DNA from: CAXXOK01 sp963675365
Lineage (GTDB): Bacteria; Bacillota; Clostridia; Christensenellales; Aristaeellaceae
DNA length: 64,000 nt
NCBI GenBank assembly: GCA_963675365.2
Contig: CAXXVA010000003.1
Coordinates: 1,409,366 to 1,473,365 of the forward strand
Direction: 5' to 3'
Shown here piece after piece: positions 35,571-43,949 of this stretch; within the stretch, counting starts at the first letter, position 1, and each line of letters opens with the position of its first letter. The notes below the pieces were generated by a model. The model saw only the letters and a program-made list of their open reading frames with translations, had not been told where the DNA came from and ran no database searches. Both the position numbers and the translations under genes were made by a program.

Positions 35571-36389
35571 TCATAGGAAATAACGTTCCATCACTTCCCG
35601 CATACCGTCGCGCACCGTCAGCATCACGCGGTCAAGCCGTTTGCCGTCCGGTGTTTGAAGCGCCGCGGCCGCGGCCGCCGCTCCGGCCCGGGCGACTTCG
35701 GTATTGACATTGATCTTGGCGATGCCGAGGGCGGCTGCCTGTTTGAGCAGAGGCTTGCCGATGCCCGAACTTCCATGCAGCACAAGCGGGATGGAAGTTT
35801 GCGCCGCGATATCGGCGAGACGGTCAAAATTTAAATGCGGTTTGCCGTGATAGACGCCGTGCACATTTCCGATGGATACCGCAAGGCTGTCTACTCCGGT
35901 TTGCCCGGCAAATTGTTTCACCGCCGTCGCATCGGTATATCGGGGAACCTCCGCGCCGCCGTCGCCGTCTTCGCTGTTCAGCCCGCCCAGTTCGCCCTCC
36001 ACGCAAGCGCCGTAAGCCTTCGCCAGTGTTTTGGCTTTTTGGGTCGCCTCGATATTATCGGGAAACGGCAGCTGGGAACCATCAAACATCACAGATTGGA
36101 ATCCCGTGTCGAGCGCTTCCTGAATCACAGATAAATCTCGGCAATGATCAAGGTGTAAAACAACTTCCTGCGCGTGGCTGTCCGCCAGCGTTTTTGCCAT
36201 AGCGTAAATCATCTGAAACGACGCATGCTTCCGATACCCGGCTCCAAAGGCCAGGATCACAGGCTGTCCGGCGTTTGCGGAAGCGGCCAGCGCGGCCTGC
36301 ATCGTTTCCAGATTATAAATATTGAACGCCGGAATGTAGCGGCCTCCGGCTCTCACCTGCAACAGCAGGCTTTTCCCATTGCTCAGCAT
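35571..36389 (-). CDS. class II ketose-bisphosphate aldolase
   Basis: A 272-residue zinc aldolase of the fructose/tagatose-bisphosphate type. The ATG at 36389 comes two bases after the SDR stop; the longer in-frame start would overlap the SDR. Residues D81-H82 in LHLDHCRDL, E133 in EGELGG, H177/H181 in GNVHGVYHG and H205 in VLHGSSGIGK give the catalytic aspartate and zinc site. As last gene of the operon it probably cleaves the phosphorylated product of the acid sugar kinase to dihydroxyacetone phosphate plus an aldehyde. Substrate is inferred only. Confidence 0.88.
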   Translation of the reverse strand: MLSNGKSLLLQVRAGGRYIPAFNIYNLETMQAALAASANAGQPVILAFGAGYRKHASFQMIYAMAKTLADSHAQEVVLHLDHCRDLSVIQEALDTGFQSVMFDGSQLPFPDNIEATQKAKTLAKAYGACVEGELGGLNSEDGDGGAEVPRYTDATAVKQFAGQTGVDSLAVSIGNVHGVYHGKPHLNFDRLADIAAQTSIPLVLHGSSGIGKPLLKQAAALGIAKINVNTEVARAGAAAAAAALQTPDGKRLDRVMLTVRDGMREVMERYFL

Positions 36390-36391
36390 AT

Positions 36392-37132
36392 CTACATATA
36401 CGATCCGCCGGATACCACCAGGCATTCGCCGGTGATAAAGCTGGAATCATCCGAGCAAAGGAATGCGACCGCCGACGCCAGCTCTTCCGGTTCGCCGAGA
36501 CGCTCCATCGGAATCGCGGCCAGGAAGCGCTGCATCGTCGCTTCCGGCACGGCCTGCAGCATCTCGGTGTTGATATAGCTGGGCGCAACGCAGTTGACGG
36601 TGATGCCGTTGCGCGCAACATCGCGCGCAAGGCATTTGGTAAAGCCGATCACACCCGCTTTCGACGCGCCGTAATTGGTTTGCCCCAAATTCCCGAACGC
36701 GGACACCGACGCCAGGTTGACAATTTTCCCGTATTTGCGCTCGCGCATGCCGGGAATCACCCTCTGGCAGCAGTAGAACATGCTGTTGAGGTTGACGTTG
36801 ATTACGCTAAGCCACTGCTCCTCCGTCATCTTATGGAACATGCCGTCACGCGTGATGCCCGCGTTATTGACCAAAATATCCACGTGTCCGAACGCTTCCG
36901 CGATTTGGCCGAACACCTTCTGCGTGGATTCGCTGCTGGAAACATCGCAGACAAACGCAACGGCCTTTTCCCCCGTCGGGTCTATCGCCAGGGCCGACGC
37001 CATGAGTTTATCCTCGTTCATATCAAGCATCGCCACTTTGTCGATGCCCTGCCGGCAGAGAAGACCGGCGATCGCTTTTCCGATGCCCTGCGCCGCGCCT
37101 GTAACGACGGCGGTTTTTCCTTCAAATCGCAT
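36392..37132 (-). CDS. SDR-family oxidoreductase (FabG-like)
   Basis: A 246-residue classical short-chain dehydrogenase. The nucleotide-binding TGAAQGIG is at 11-18, NNAG at 89-92, and the catalytic S142, Y154 and K158 (YGASK) are intact. PG-type ending (DDSSFITGECLVVSGG) is FabG-like, but the operon context argues for oxidation or reduction of a sugar-acid hydroxyl rather than fatty-acid synthesis. An AGGAGG site precedes the ATG. Confidence 0.9.
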   Translation of the reverse strand: MRFEGKTAVVTGAAQGIGKAIAGLLCRQGIDKVAMLDMNEDKLMASALAIDPTGEKAVAFVCDVSSSESTQKVFGQIAEAFGHVDILVNNAGITRDGMFHKMTEEQWLSVINVNLNSMFYCCQRVIPGMRERKYGKIVNLASVSAFGNLGQTNYGASKAGVIGFTKCLARDVARNGITVNCVAPSYINTEMLQAVPEATMQRFLAAIPMERLGEPEELASAVAFLCSDDSSFITGECLVVSGGSYM

Positions 37133-37155
37133 ATATCTTTCCTCCTGTTGTTGCG

Positions 37156-38598
37156 CTATGCCTGATCCGGATGAATTTTCATCACCGCATCCAGCAGCGC
37201 GTTTTCGTCGCCGACATTCCCCGGGAAAATAACGTACGGGATATTCGGAAACCGGCTTTCAGGGCCGGTGAGCCACACCGGAATCCCCTTGAGAATCTGC
37301 CCCATCACTAACGCTTTTTCCACGCCGAGCCCCAATGTTCCGACGTCGCTGGAGGTGATCCCGCCCTTGGCGATGATGAAATTCGGTCGGAGAGACAGCT
37401 TTCGCACGATACCGGTTACGGAAGCGGATATCTTTGCCGAAAGCCTGAGCTCCGCTTCCTTGTCGCCCGTACCCAGATCGAGGCGATCCCTGCGGGTATA
37501 AATGGCAACCGTTTGCCCCTCGCCGATGTGGCTGTTTGCCAACCGCACAACGCGCGCCTGTTCCTGCGCGAGCTTGTCGTCGTCCAATGCGAGGTGCTGG
37601 TTGAACTCAATGAACGTTACAAACGGCGCTTCCTTCAGTTTATTCAACTGTTCGGTGGTGCGCTTCACATGGGAACCGACGAGGATCAGTCCGCCGTTTT
37701 GGTTGCGGGTATTAACCAATTCCTTGCGCGACAGCAGCTCGCGATCCGTTATACCACCCATCACCTTGGTCAGCGCGGCCGCGCTGCGGAACATAAATCG
37801 CTTGCCACGCCGGATCATGGCGGCCAGCGCCGTCATAAACACTTCCAGATCGGCGTATTCCACGGCGTTGACGATCACCTTGCTAAAACCGCTTACGCCG
37901 CCGAGCAGGCTTTCAACGGCTCCGGTATCCCGCCGCCGAAGCGTATCCAGCGATACGGACAGTACATCCGTCGCTTTGACCGTCCCGCCGTATTTTTCCG
38001 CGACCCATTCCCGCAGGTTGGAACTGCGGTATCCGAAGGTCTGATCCGCCGCGTATTCCGTTTGCCCGCAGGGCACCAGCTTGTCGCCGTACGCCACATA
38101 GTGTACGTCGTTCGCGGTCAGCCTGCCGCCTTCCGGAAAAAACGGCACAATGATTTCACCGTCGTACTGTACACCGGTTTCCGCTTCCAATTCCTCGCGC
38201 AGGGTTTCGGTTTCAGTCGGATAATGGCCGCGCAGCGTGGAATCGCTCCGGCTGATCACGGTAAACTTAACGCCGGTGGTTTTGGAAGCCCTGGCGATAT
38301 TGCGCGCGATCTCGCGGTGTATCTCGACAGTTTTTTCTCTGGAAAAACCGCGCGAATTCGTCAGAATGAAAAAGATCGGTTCAGACGACAGCAGCCCGCT
38401 GCGGATGTGTTCATAGGTCCAGTTGGTATACACATAAACGTCGTGCACAGTCTGTACGCCCGTAGGATCGTCGTCCAGAACGATGATTTTATGATGCAGC
38501 GACGATATCGCCTGCTGATAGGCCTGTTTGACCGCGGCCGCATCATAGGTCGGCAGACTGTTTATCAGCGCCCGTAAGGACATCTCGGCTTCATGCAT
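37156..38598 (-). CDS. four-carbon acid sugar kinase family protein (DUF1537)
   Basis: About 480 residues. The N-terminal domain carries VLDDDPTGVQTVHD and ISRSDSTLRGHYPTE, and the C-terminal domain FIIAKGGITSSDVGT and NIPYVIFPGNVGDE, all hallmarks of DUF1537 kinases. These phosphorylate D-threonate, D-erythronate, 3-oxo-tetronates or 3-oxo-isoapionate. The ATG at 38598 overlaps the thiolase stop by eight bases behind GGATGG; starts at 38607 and 38631 are possible. No PdxA2 or OtnC partner is present, which sets this locus apart from the known tetronate pathways. Confidence 0.9.
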   Translation of the reverse strand: MHEAEMSLRALINSLPTYDAAAVKQAYQQAISSLHHKIIVLDDDPTGVQTVHDVYVYTNWTYEHIRSGLLSSEPIFFILTNSRGFSREKTVEIHREIARNIARASKTTGVKFTVISRSDSTLRGHYPTETETLREELEAETGVQYDGEIIVPFFPEGGRLTANDVHYVAYGDKLVPCGQTEYAADQTFGYRSSNLREWVAEKYGGTVKATDVLSVSLDTLRRRDTGAVESLLGGVSGFSKVIVNAVEYADLEVFMTALAAMIRRGKRFMFRSAAALTKVMGGITDRELLSRKELVNTRNQNGGLILVGSHVKRTTEQLNKLKEAPFVTFIEFNQHLALDDDKLAQEQARVVRLANSHIGEGQTVAIYTRRDRLDLGTGDKEAELRLSAKISASVTGIVRKLSLRPNFIIAKGGITSSDVGTLGLGVEKALVMGQILKGIPVWLTGPESRFPNIPYVIFPGNVGDENALLDAVMKIHPDQA

Positions 38599-39799
38599 GG
38601 TTTCCATCCCCGGCGGCGTCCGTGTTTTCAAACAAAACGCTCATACCCTGGCCGCCGCCAATGCAAAGGGTTGCCAGGCCGTACCGTACGCCGCGCCGTT
38701 TCATTTCCGAAAGCAGCTTGACCGTAATGACCGCACCGGTCGCGCCGATGGGATGTCCCAGCGAGATGCCGGATCCGTTGACGTTGACGATCGCGGGATC
38801 AAGCCCCAATTCCCGGATGCAAGCGATGGATTGCGAAGCAAAGGCTTCGTTGAGCTCTATCAACCCGATCTGGGAAAGCGCAATGCCCGTCTTATCCAGC
38901 AGCTTTCGCGTAGCCGCAACCGGCCCCATCCCCATCAGCAGGGGATCGACGCCGGCAGCCGCGGAAGCGATCACGCGGGCTAACGGCTTAAGCCCCAGCG
39001 CTTCCGCCGTATCAGGTGCCATCAGCACCAGAGCGGCGGCCCCGTCGTTGATACCCGCCGCGTTGCCCGCGGTCACCACTCCGTCCTTGCGTGCGAACGG
39101 CCTGAGTTTTGCAAGCTGTTCCAGCGTCGTTTCGCGCGGGTGTTCGTCGGTATCGAAAACCACCGTTTCACGCCTGGATTTGATTTCAACAGGCACGATT
39201 TCTTCTTTAAAATATCCGGCTACGATTGCCGCTTTCGCCCGTCTTTGGCTTTCCAGCGCGTACGCATCCAGTTCCTCGCGGGAGAGCCCGTACTTCTCCG
39301 CGATGTTTTCCGCAGTGATCGCGATATGGGTGGCCTCGCCGGTCGTAGGTTCGCACAGCGCCGTCGTCAGTGCGTCTTCCAGCGCGAGGTCTCCGACGCC
39401 CATGCGCATGCCCCAGCGCGCGTCGCGCAGCATATAGGGATAGTTGGACATGCTTTCCGCGCCGCCGGCTACCACGGCATTGGCGTTCCCCAGTATAATC
39501 TGCTCCGCAGCCGTTGTGATCGCCTGCAGACCGGATGCGCACATACGGTTCACCGTCAGCGCCGGGGCTTCTGTTTTCAGGCCCGCTTCCAAACCGACCA
39601 GGCGGGAGATGAACGCGTTGCGTCCGTATTGGCCGACACAGCCAAAGATGATTTCGTCAATCGTCTCCGGCCGTATACCGGCGCGGGCCAGAGCGGCCTT
39701 TACGGCGACGGTTCCCAGGTCGACGGCACTGAAGGACTTGAGCGAACCTCCGAAACCGCCAACGGCAGTCCGTGCCGCTGACACGATAACAGGATGCAT
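38591..39799 (-). CDS. acetyl-CoA C-acyltransferase (thiolase)
   Basis: A 402-residue thiolase with nucleophile C87 in NRMCASGLQA, H349 in GHPIGATGA and C379 in CIGGGQG. It could cleave acetoacetyl-CoA to acetyl-CoA or act on another beta-ketoacyl-CoA. Its place directly after BKACE is suggestive: BKACE enzymes release acetoacetate, which after CoA transfer would be a thiolase substrate. GGAGG precedes the ATG. Confidence 0.93.
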   Translation of the reverse strand: MHPVIVSAARTAVGGFGGSLKSFSAVDLGTVAVKAALARAGIRPETIDEIIFGCVGQYGRNAFISRLVGLEAGLKTEAPALTVNRMCASGLQAITTAAEQIILGNANAVVAGGAESMSNYPYMLRDARWGMRMGVGDLALEDALTTALCEPTTGEATHIAITAENIAEKYGLSREELDAYALESQRRAKAAIVAGYFKEEIVPVEIKSRRETVVFDTDEHPRETTLEQLAKLRPFARKDGVVTAGNAAGINDGAAALVLMAPDTAEALGLKPLARVIASAAAGVDPLLMGMGPVAATRKLLDKTGIALSQIGLIELNEAFASQSIACIRELGLDPAIVNVNGSGISLGHPIGATGAVITVKLLSEMKRRGVRYGLATLCIGGGQGMSVLFENTDAAGDGNHA

Positions 39800-39818
39800 G
39801 GATAACCTCCTATTGGGC

Positions 39819-40757
39819 TTAGTAGTTTACTTTGTCGATACCTTTAAGCTGCAGCTGCTCGCGGGCGTCATCGGGGCTGGCGATCTCAAAATCGAGCTCC
39901 ATCAGAATGCGGATCATCTTGTCCACCTGGTTGGCGCTGGAGGTCGCCAGTTCGCCGCTGGGTTTAATGTACAGGCCGTCTTCCAGGCCAACGCGGACGT
40001 TTCCGCCGTTGATTGCCATCATGGTCGCCAAACGGAACATCCGCCTGCCAGGCGCAACGGTGCAGTACTGGATATCCTGACCGAAGATTTTTTTGGCCTG
40101 ATCGATGATAAACATCATCCCTTCGTAGCTGATGGGCATTCCGCCCATAATGCCGGGGACGAACTGCAGATAAACCGGATTGCGAACAATTCCCTGCTTC
40201 ACAAAATAGCTCAGGTTTGCCAGCTGCCCGTAATCAAACAGCTCAAACTCGGGGCGTGTATCACAGGAATTCATCATGTTGATGCAATATTCGATGTCCT
40301 TGAACGTGTTTTTAAACACGTTATCATATGTACGCTCGATAAACGGCTTTTCCCATGGATGCGCAAAGCTGTCATACATGCCGGAAAGCCTGGAAAAGGT
40401 AAAGTTGATGGTCCCGCCGTTTGCCGAGGCGATTTCCGGGCTGAAACGCGGAATCACCGAAAACCGCTCCTCCACCGTCATGCCCTGCGCGCCGCCCGTT
40501 GTGATGCCGATTACAACATTGGAGCGCTTTTTAATCCGTGTCAGAATCGATTCAAAGGTATCAAAATCCGCCGTCGGGCTTCCGTCCTCGTTGCGCGCGT
40601 GGATATGTACGATTGCCGCGCCGGCCTTTGCGGCGTTCACGGCGTCTTCGACAATCTGGTCCGGCGTGCTGGGCAGAAACTCCGACATCGTCGGCGTATG
40701 CACGCCGCCGGTTACCGCCGCTGTGACAACAATTTTCCTCTGTGGTTTTCTGGCCAT
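39819..40757 (-). CDS. beta-keto acid cleavage enzyme (BKACE, DUF849)
   Basis: A 312-residue TIM-barrel zinc enzyme of the BKACE family, whose founder Kce cleaves 3-keto-5-aminohexanoate with acetyl-CoA to acetoacetate and a CoA thioester. Zinc histidines H51 and H53 lie in IVHIHARN, and the C-terminal glutamate ligand in VGLEDGLY. Specificity-determining residues cannot be interpreted here. AGGAGG precedes the ATG. The neighbours suggest a hydroxylated beta-keto acid derived from a sugar acid rather than an amino-acid intermediate. Confidence 0.9.
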   Translation of the reverse strand: MARKPQRKIVVTAAVTGGVHTPTMSEFLPSTPDQIVEDAVNAAKAGAAIVHIHARNEDGSPTADFDTFESILTRIKKRSNVVIGITTGGAQGMTVEERFSVIPRFSPEIASANGGTINFTFSRLSGMYDSFAHPWEKPFIERTYDNVFKNTFKDIEYCINMMNSCDTRPEFELFDYGQLANLSYFVKQGIVRNPVYLQFVPGIMGGMPISYEGMMFIIDQAKKIFGQDIQYCTVAPGRRMFRLATMMAINGGNVRVGLEDGLYIKPSGELATSSANQVDKMIRILMELDFEIASPDDAREQLQLKGIDKVNY

Positions 40758-40775
40758 GGTGTTTTCCTCCTCTTG

Positions 40776-41567
40776 TCAGTCAGCGAACGGTTCCGCCGCC
40801 TCTTGAAAAATCCTCAGTGTTTCCGCCGCGGCGTCCGCTTTCACGGGCAGATCAATCTCCGCCGTCACGCCGCCCCTGTAAGCGGCGGCAAACAAACGCC
40901 GAAGCCTGCCGATATGCAGATCGCGCTTATCGCTATTGAGAAACCAGCGTTTGAGCGGATCTCCCGCATCATCGGAGATATGCGCATGGGCAATCTCGTC
41001 GATATATGGATTCAGCGGTATATCCGCTTCTCCCATATGCTCCATATTATAAAAATCGAGAACTACTTTCAGGTTTGGCCGCGCAACGTCGCGCGCGACT
41101 TGGCACGCTTCCTCAAGCATATTGATGTGATTGGTGTAACAGTCGGCAAGCGCTTCCACGCACACGGTAATCCCCGCCGATTCGAACACCCGCGCAGTCG
41201 CGTCGAAAAACCTGAGCGTTTGTTCCCTGGCGCGACCGCCGTCGAATCCGGCGGGCAGGGTCCGGGAGTTCGGGGACCCGACGCCGATCACCCGTACGCC
41301 GAGTCCGGCAGCCCGTTCGAGCAGCGCTTCGGCGTACGCTTTGGCGGCGGCTTCGCTGAATCCGGGTCCCGCGATCACCACATCCGGCGGGCAATAGGCG
41401 TTAAACCCGCGGCATGGCATGCGTCCCGACAGAAAGCGTTTCTTCAGCTCCGTATACGCGGCCTGGGGCATTGCGTACACGGCGCGGCCGGAAACTTCCG
41501 CGTAGTCAAAGCCGACCGATTCCACAACCGCAAAATCACGCGGGGTGATTACGCATCCGAATTCCAT
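40776..41567 (-). CDS. sugar phosphate isomerase/epimerase-like TIM barrel
   Basis: About 263 residues of the AP-endonuclease-2/xylose-isomerase-like fold. Segments such as VGVGSPNSRTLPAGF-like (actual VIGVGSPNSR), CVEALADCYTNHINML, VVLDFYNMEHMG and AHAHISDDAG place the metal-binding E, D and H residues in the usual strands. The ATG at 41567 lies six bases after the PPC stop; TTG at 41570 is an alternative. It probably isomerises or epimerises a pathway intermediate. Confidence 0.82.
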   Translation of the reverse strand: MEFGCVITPRDFAVVESVGFDYAEVSGRAVYAMPQAAYTELKKRFLSGRMPCRGFNAYCPPDVVIAGPGFSEAAAKAYAEALLERAAGLGVRVIGVGSPNSRTLPAGFDGGRAREQTLRFFDATARVFESAGITVCVEALADCYTNHINMLEEACQVARDVARPNLKVVLDFYNMEHMGEADIPLNPYIDEIAHAHISDDAGDPLKRWFLNSDKRDLHIGRLRRLFAAAYRGGVTAEIDLPVKADAAAETLRIFQEAAEPFAD

Positions 41568-41573
41568 CAACTC

Positions 41574-42002
41574 TTACCGCTGATCGATATAGCTGACCTT
41601 AAACTCGTCCAGCCGGCGAACCAGATCCACGTCCAGCAATTCAATGATGATGATTTCCGAAAGATACTGAATTTCGCAGCCGGGCTCCAGATGCCCCGTG
41701 AACGTTTTATCCTTGGCGCTCCAGGTAATATGCAAATGGGGCTCGCCGTCGATGATCAGGCCCTGAATCGTGCCGATCTCAATGGGGCCTTCCTCGGTAA
41801 TGTACTCGTTGGTTGGATTGTCTTCCGTATCCGCGATACGGTGAAACACAATCTTTCTGGCGGAGCCGATGCCGCTTGCCACAAACCCGTTTTGGATCTC
41901 CAGCCGCTTAATTTCCTTCTCAATCGATTCAAGCACCCCTTCGCCTTTGCTCAGGTGCATCATCACGTACCGTCCGTATTCTTTGCCGACATATGTTCTC
42001 AT
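41574..42002 (-). CDS. PPC/DUF296 domain protein
   Basis: A 142-residue single-domain PPC (DUF296) protein. The trimer-forming core with GFVASGIGSARKI near 40 and the clustered histidines GEPHLHITWSAKDKTFTGHL near 87-105 resemble the metal-binding site of bacterial members. Bacterial PPC proteins are of uncertain function, some being proposed as enzymes or ligand sensors. GGAGG precedes the ATG. Sitting inside a catabolic operon it more likely acts on a metabolite than on DNA. Confidence 0.85.
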   Translation of the reverse strand: MRTYVGKEYGRYVMMHLSKGEGVLESIEKEIKRLEIQNGFVASGIGSARKIVFHRIADTEDNPTNEYITEEGPIEIGTIQGLIIDGEPHLHITWSAKDKTFTGHLEPGCEIQYLSEIIIIELLDVDLVRRLDEFKVSYIDQR

Positions 42003-42028
42003 AACGCCAATCCTCCAATTTCTTTCCG

Positions 42029-42910
42029 TTATCCCTTTAAGCTTCCTGCTGTAATCCCTTCGACCAAATAGCGCTGGAATCCGATAAACATCACAAACAG
42101 CGGGATTAAGCTGATGATGGACATCGCAAACATCGCGCCCCAGTAACTTTCCCCCATACTGTCCACGTATTGACGCAGCGCAAGCGTTGCCGTAAACGTT
42201 TTGATATCACTCAGATAAATCATCTGTGAGAAGAAATCGTTCCACGTCCAGATAAAGGAGAAAATAGCCGTGGTGATAATGGCCGGCGTGCTGAGAGGCA
42301 GGATCACCCGTAGGAAATGCTGATAATAGTTGCAGCCGTCGATCTCGGACGCGTCGTCCAGGTTCTTGGGAAGCCCGCGCATGTACTGTGTCATCAGGAA
42401 TACAAAAAATCCTTCTGTCGCGAGCACCTTTGGTACGATCAGCGGAAGGTAGGTATTCACCCACCCCAGCTTGTTATACACGATGTATTGCGGAATCAGG
42501 CGCACGTGCAACGGCAGCATCATCGTCCCCAGCATGATGGCAAACCATACGCTGCGCATCGGAAACCGAAGCTTGGAAAACGCGTATGCCGTGGCTGAGC
42601 AGGACAGCACGTTGCTGACGATGACGAAGGTAACCAAAACCAGCGAGTTTTTTAAAAACAGCCAGAATGAAAACCCGGAAATGCCCTTGAATCCGTAATA
42701 ATAGTTGTCCAGCGTCCAGTCGATCGGCAGCAGTTTCCCGCTCTGGAAAATCTCGGCGCCCGGCTTGAACGAGCTCATCAGCATCCAAATCAACGGATAG
42801 ATCATAATGACGCCAAACCCAATGACGAGAATATGAAATACCGAGGCATTGCGCAGACGTTTGCGTTTCGCCCGCTTTTTCGATAGCAGAATGGTTTGAT
42901 TCTGTGCCAT
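42029..42910 (-). CDS. carbohydrate ABC transporter permease (MalG type)
   Basis: About 293 residues, six membrane segments, EAA loop DDASEIDGCNYYQHFLRVILP. The ATG at 42910 is favoured because GGAG lies six bases upstream; ATG at 42937 would overlap the partner permease by 14 bases. It completes the importer of the catabolic operon together with the preceding MalF-type subunit. Confidence 0.92.
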   Translation of the reverse strand: MAQNQTILLSKKRAKRKRLRNASVFHILVIGFGVIMIYPLIWMLMSSFKPGAEIFQSGKLLPIDWTLDNYYYGFKGISGFSFWLFLKNSLVLVTFVIVSNVLSCSATAYAFSKLRFPMRSVWFAIMLGTMMLPLHVRLIPQYIVYNKLGWVNTYLPLIVPKVLATEGFFVFLMTQYMRGLPKNLDDASEIDGCNYYQHFLRVILPLSTPAIITTAIFSFIWTWNDFFSQMIYLSDIKTFTATLALRQYVDSMGESYWGAMFAMSIISLIPLFVMFIGFQRYLVEGITAGSLKG

Positions 42911-42923
42911 GCTCTGCTCCATT

Positions 42924-43808
42924 CTAGTTATTTTCATAAACCCATTTCTTTGAGGACAGGAATAGTAAACCGGTAAAGACGGCGATGATGATCAGCAATA
43001 CCCATCCAAGCGCGCTGGCATACCCCATTTTGAAGTACGTGAAGCCCTGGATATACAGGTACAGCGAATAGAACATCGTCGAATTCAGCGGTCCGCCGGT
43101 CCCGCCGCTGACGATATAGGCCGGGGTAAACGATTGGAAGGCCGCAATAAACGACATAACGATGTTGAAAAAAACCATCGGAGTCAGCAAAGGGAGCGTG
43201 ATTTTGAAAAACTGCCGTACTTTATTGGCTCCGTCAATCGTTGCCGCCTCATATAATTCATCCGGGATCTGTTTGAGCGACGCGAGGAATACGACCATAG
43301 TCGCGCCAAACTGCCAGACCAACAGAACAATCAGCGTATTAAGCGCGGTATCCGGGGAATTGATCCAGTTTTTTGTACTTGGCGTTCCAAGCAGGGTCAG
43401 CACGCTGTTAAACAAACCGGTTTTGTTGAAAATTTGCCGCCACAGGATCGCCACGGCGATACTGGCGCCGAACAGAGACGGCAGGTAGTATGCCGCGCGG
43501 TAGAAGCGGATGCCAACGCGTGTCCGCTTGAACACCACTGAAAGCAAAAGCGCAAATACAATCTGCAGCGGTACGCCGACCAGCACATACTTAAACGTTA
43601 CCGCGATGCTCCCGATGAATTTCTTATCAGTCAGCATCGTTTGATAATTTTTCAGCCCGATAAAGGTTGGTGTGGTAAACATGTCATAATTGGTGAACGA
43701 AAGGTAGCCTGAAACGACCATTGGCAGAAGCGTCAACAGAAAGAATCCCGCAAGCCAGGGAATCATGAACACATAGCCTGCCAGGGCTTCTCTTCTTCTT
43801 CTATGCAC
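42924..43808 (-). CDS. carbohydrate ABC transporter permease (MalF type)
   Basis: A 294-residue permease starting with GTG at 43808 after AAAGGAGG. A four-codon out-of-frame ATG mini-frame lies between the ribosome site and the start. Six membrane segments and EAA loop YEAATIDGANKVRQFFKITLP. Downstream of the binding-protein gene, from which it is separated by a long hairpin. Confidence 0.92.
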   Translation of the reverse strand: MHRRRREALAGYVFMIPWLAGFFLLTLLPMVVSGYLSFTNYDMFTTPTFIGLKNYQTMLTDKKFIGSIAVTFKYVLVGVPLQIVFALLLSVVFKRTRVGIRFYRAAYYLPSLFGASIAVAILWRQIFNKTGLFNSVLTLLGTPSTKNWINSPDTALNTLIVLLVWQFGATMVVFLASLKQIPDELYEAATIDGANKVRQFFKITLPLLTPMVFFNIVMSFIAAFQSFTPAYIVSGGTGGPLNSTMFYSLYLYIQGFTYFKMGYASALGWVLLIIIAVFTGLLFLSSKKWVYENN

Positions 43809-43860
43809 CTTGCATACGCCTCCTTTAGGGTGAGATCAGGCTTTAAAGCCTATGTATTGC

Positions 43861-43907
43861 GGACAGAAGGCGGCCGGATGACGATGCTATACGGCTGCCT
43901 TCTGTCC
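43861..43907 (-). promoter_or_regulatory. intercistronic hairpin between binding-protein and permease genes
   Basis: A 16-bp stem with one G-U pair (43861-43876 with 43892-43907) and a 15-base loop lies in the 141-base gap between the binding-protein stop and the permease start. This is the third hairpin at this position in the window's three ABC loci. Confidence 0.7.
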
Positions 43908-43949
43908 ATCCATGTCAGGTTCTTGTTTCCTGTAAGACGCTACTGCGCG

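Noticed and set aside
39444..42071. An 875-codon open frame on the plus strand
   Set aside because: It lies antisense to thiolase, BKACE, epimerase and PPC genes, has no ribosome site and shows biased composition typical of the complement of GC-rich genes.
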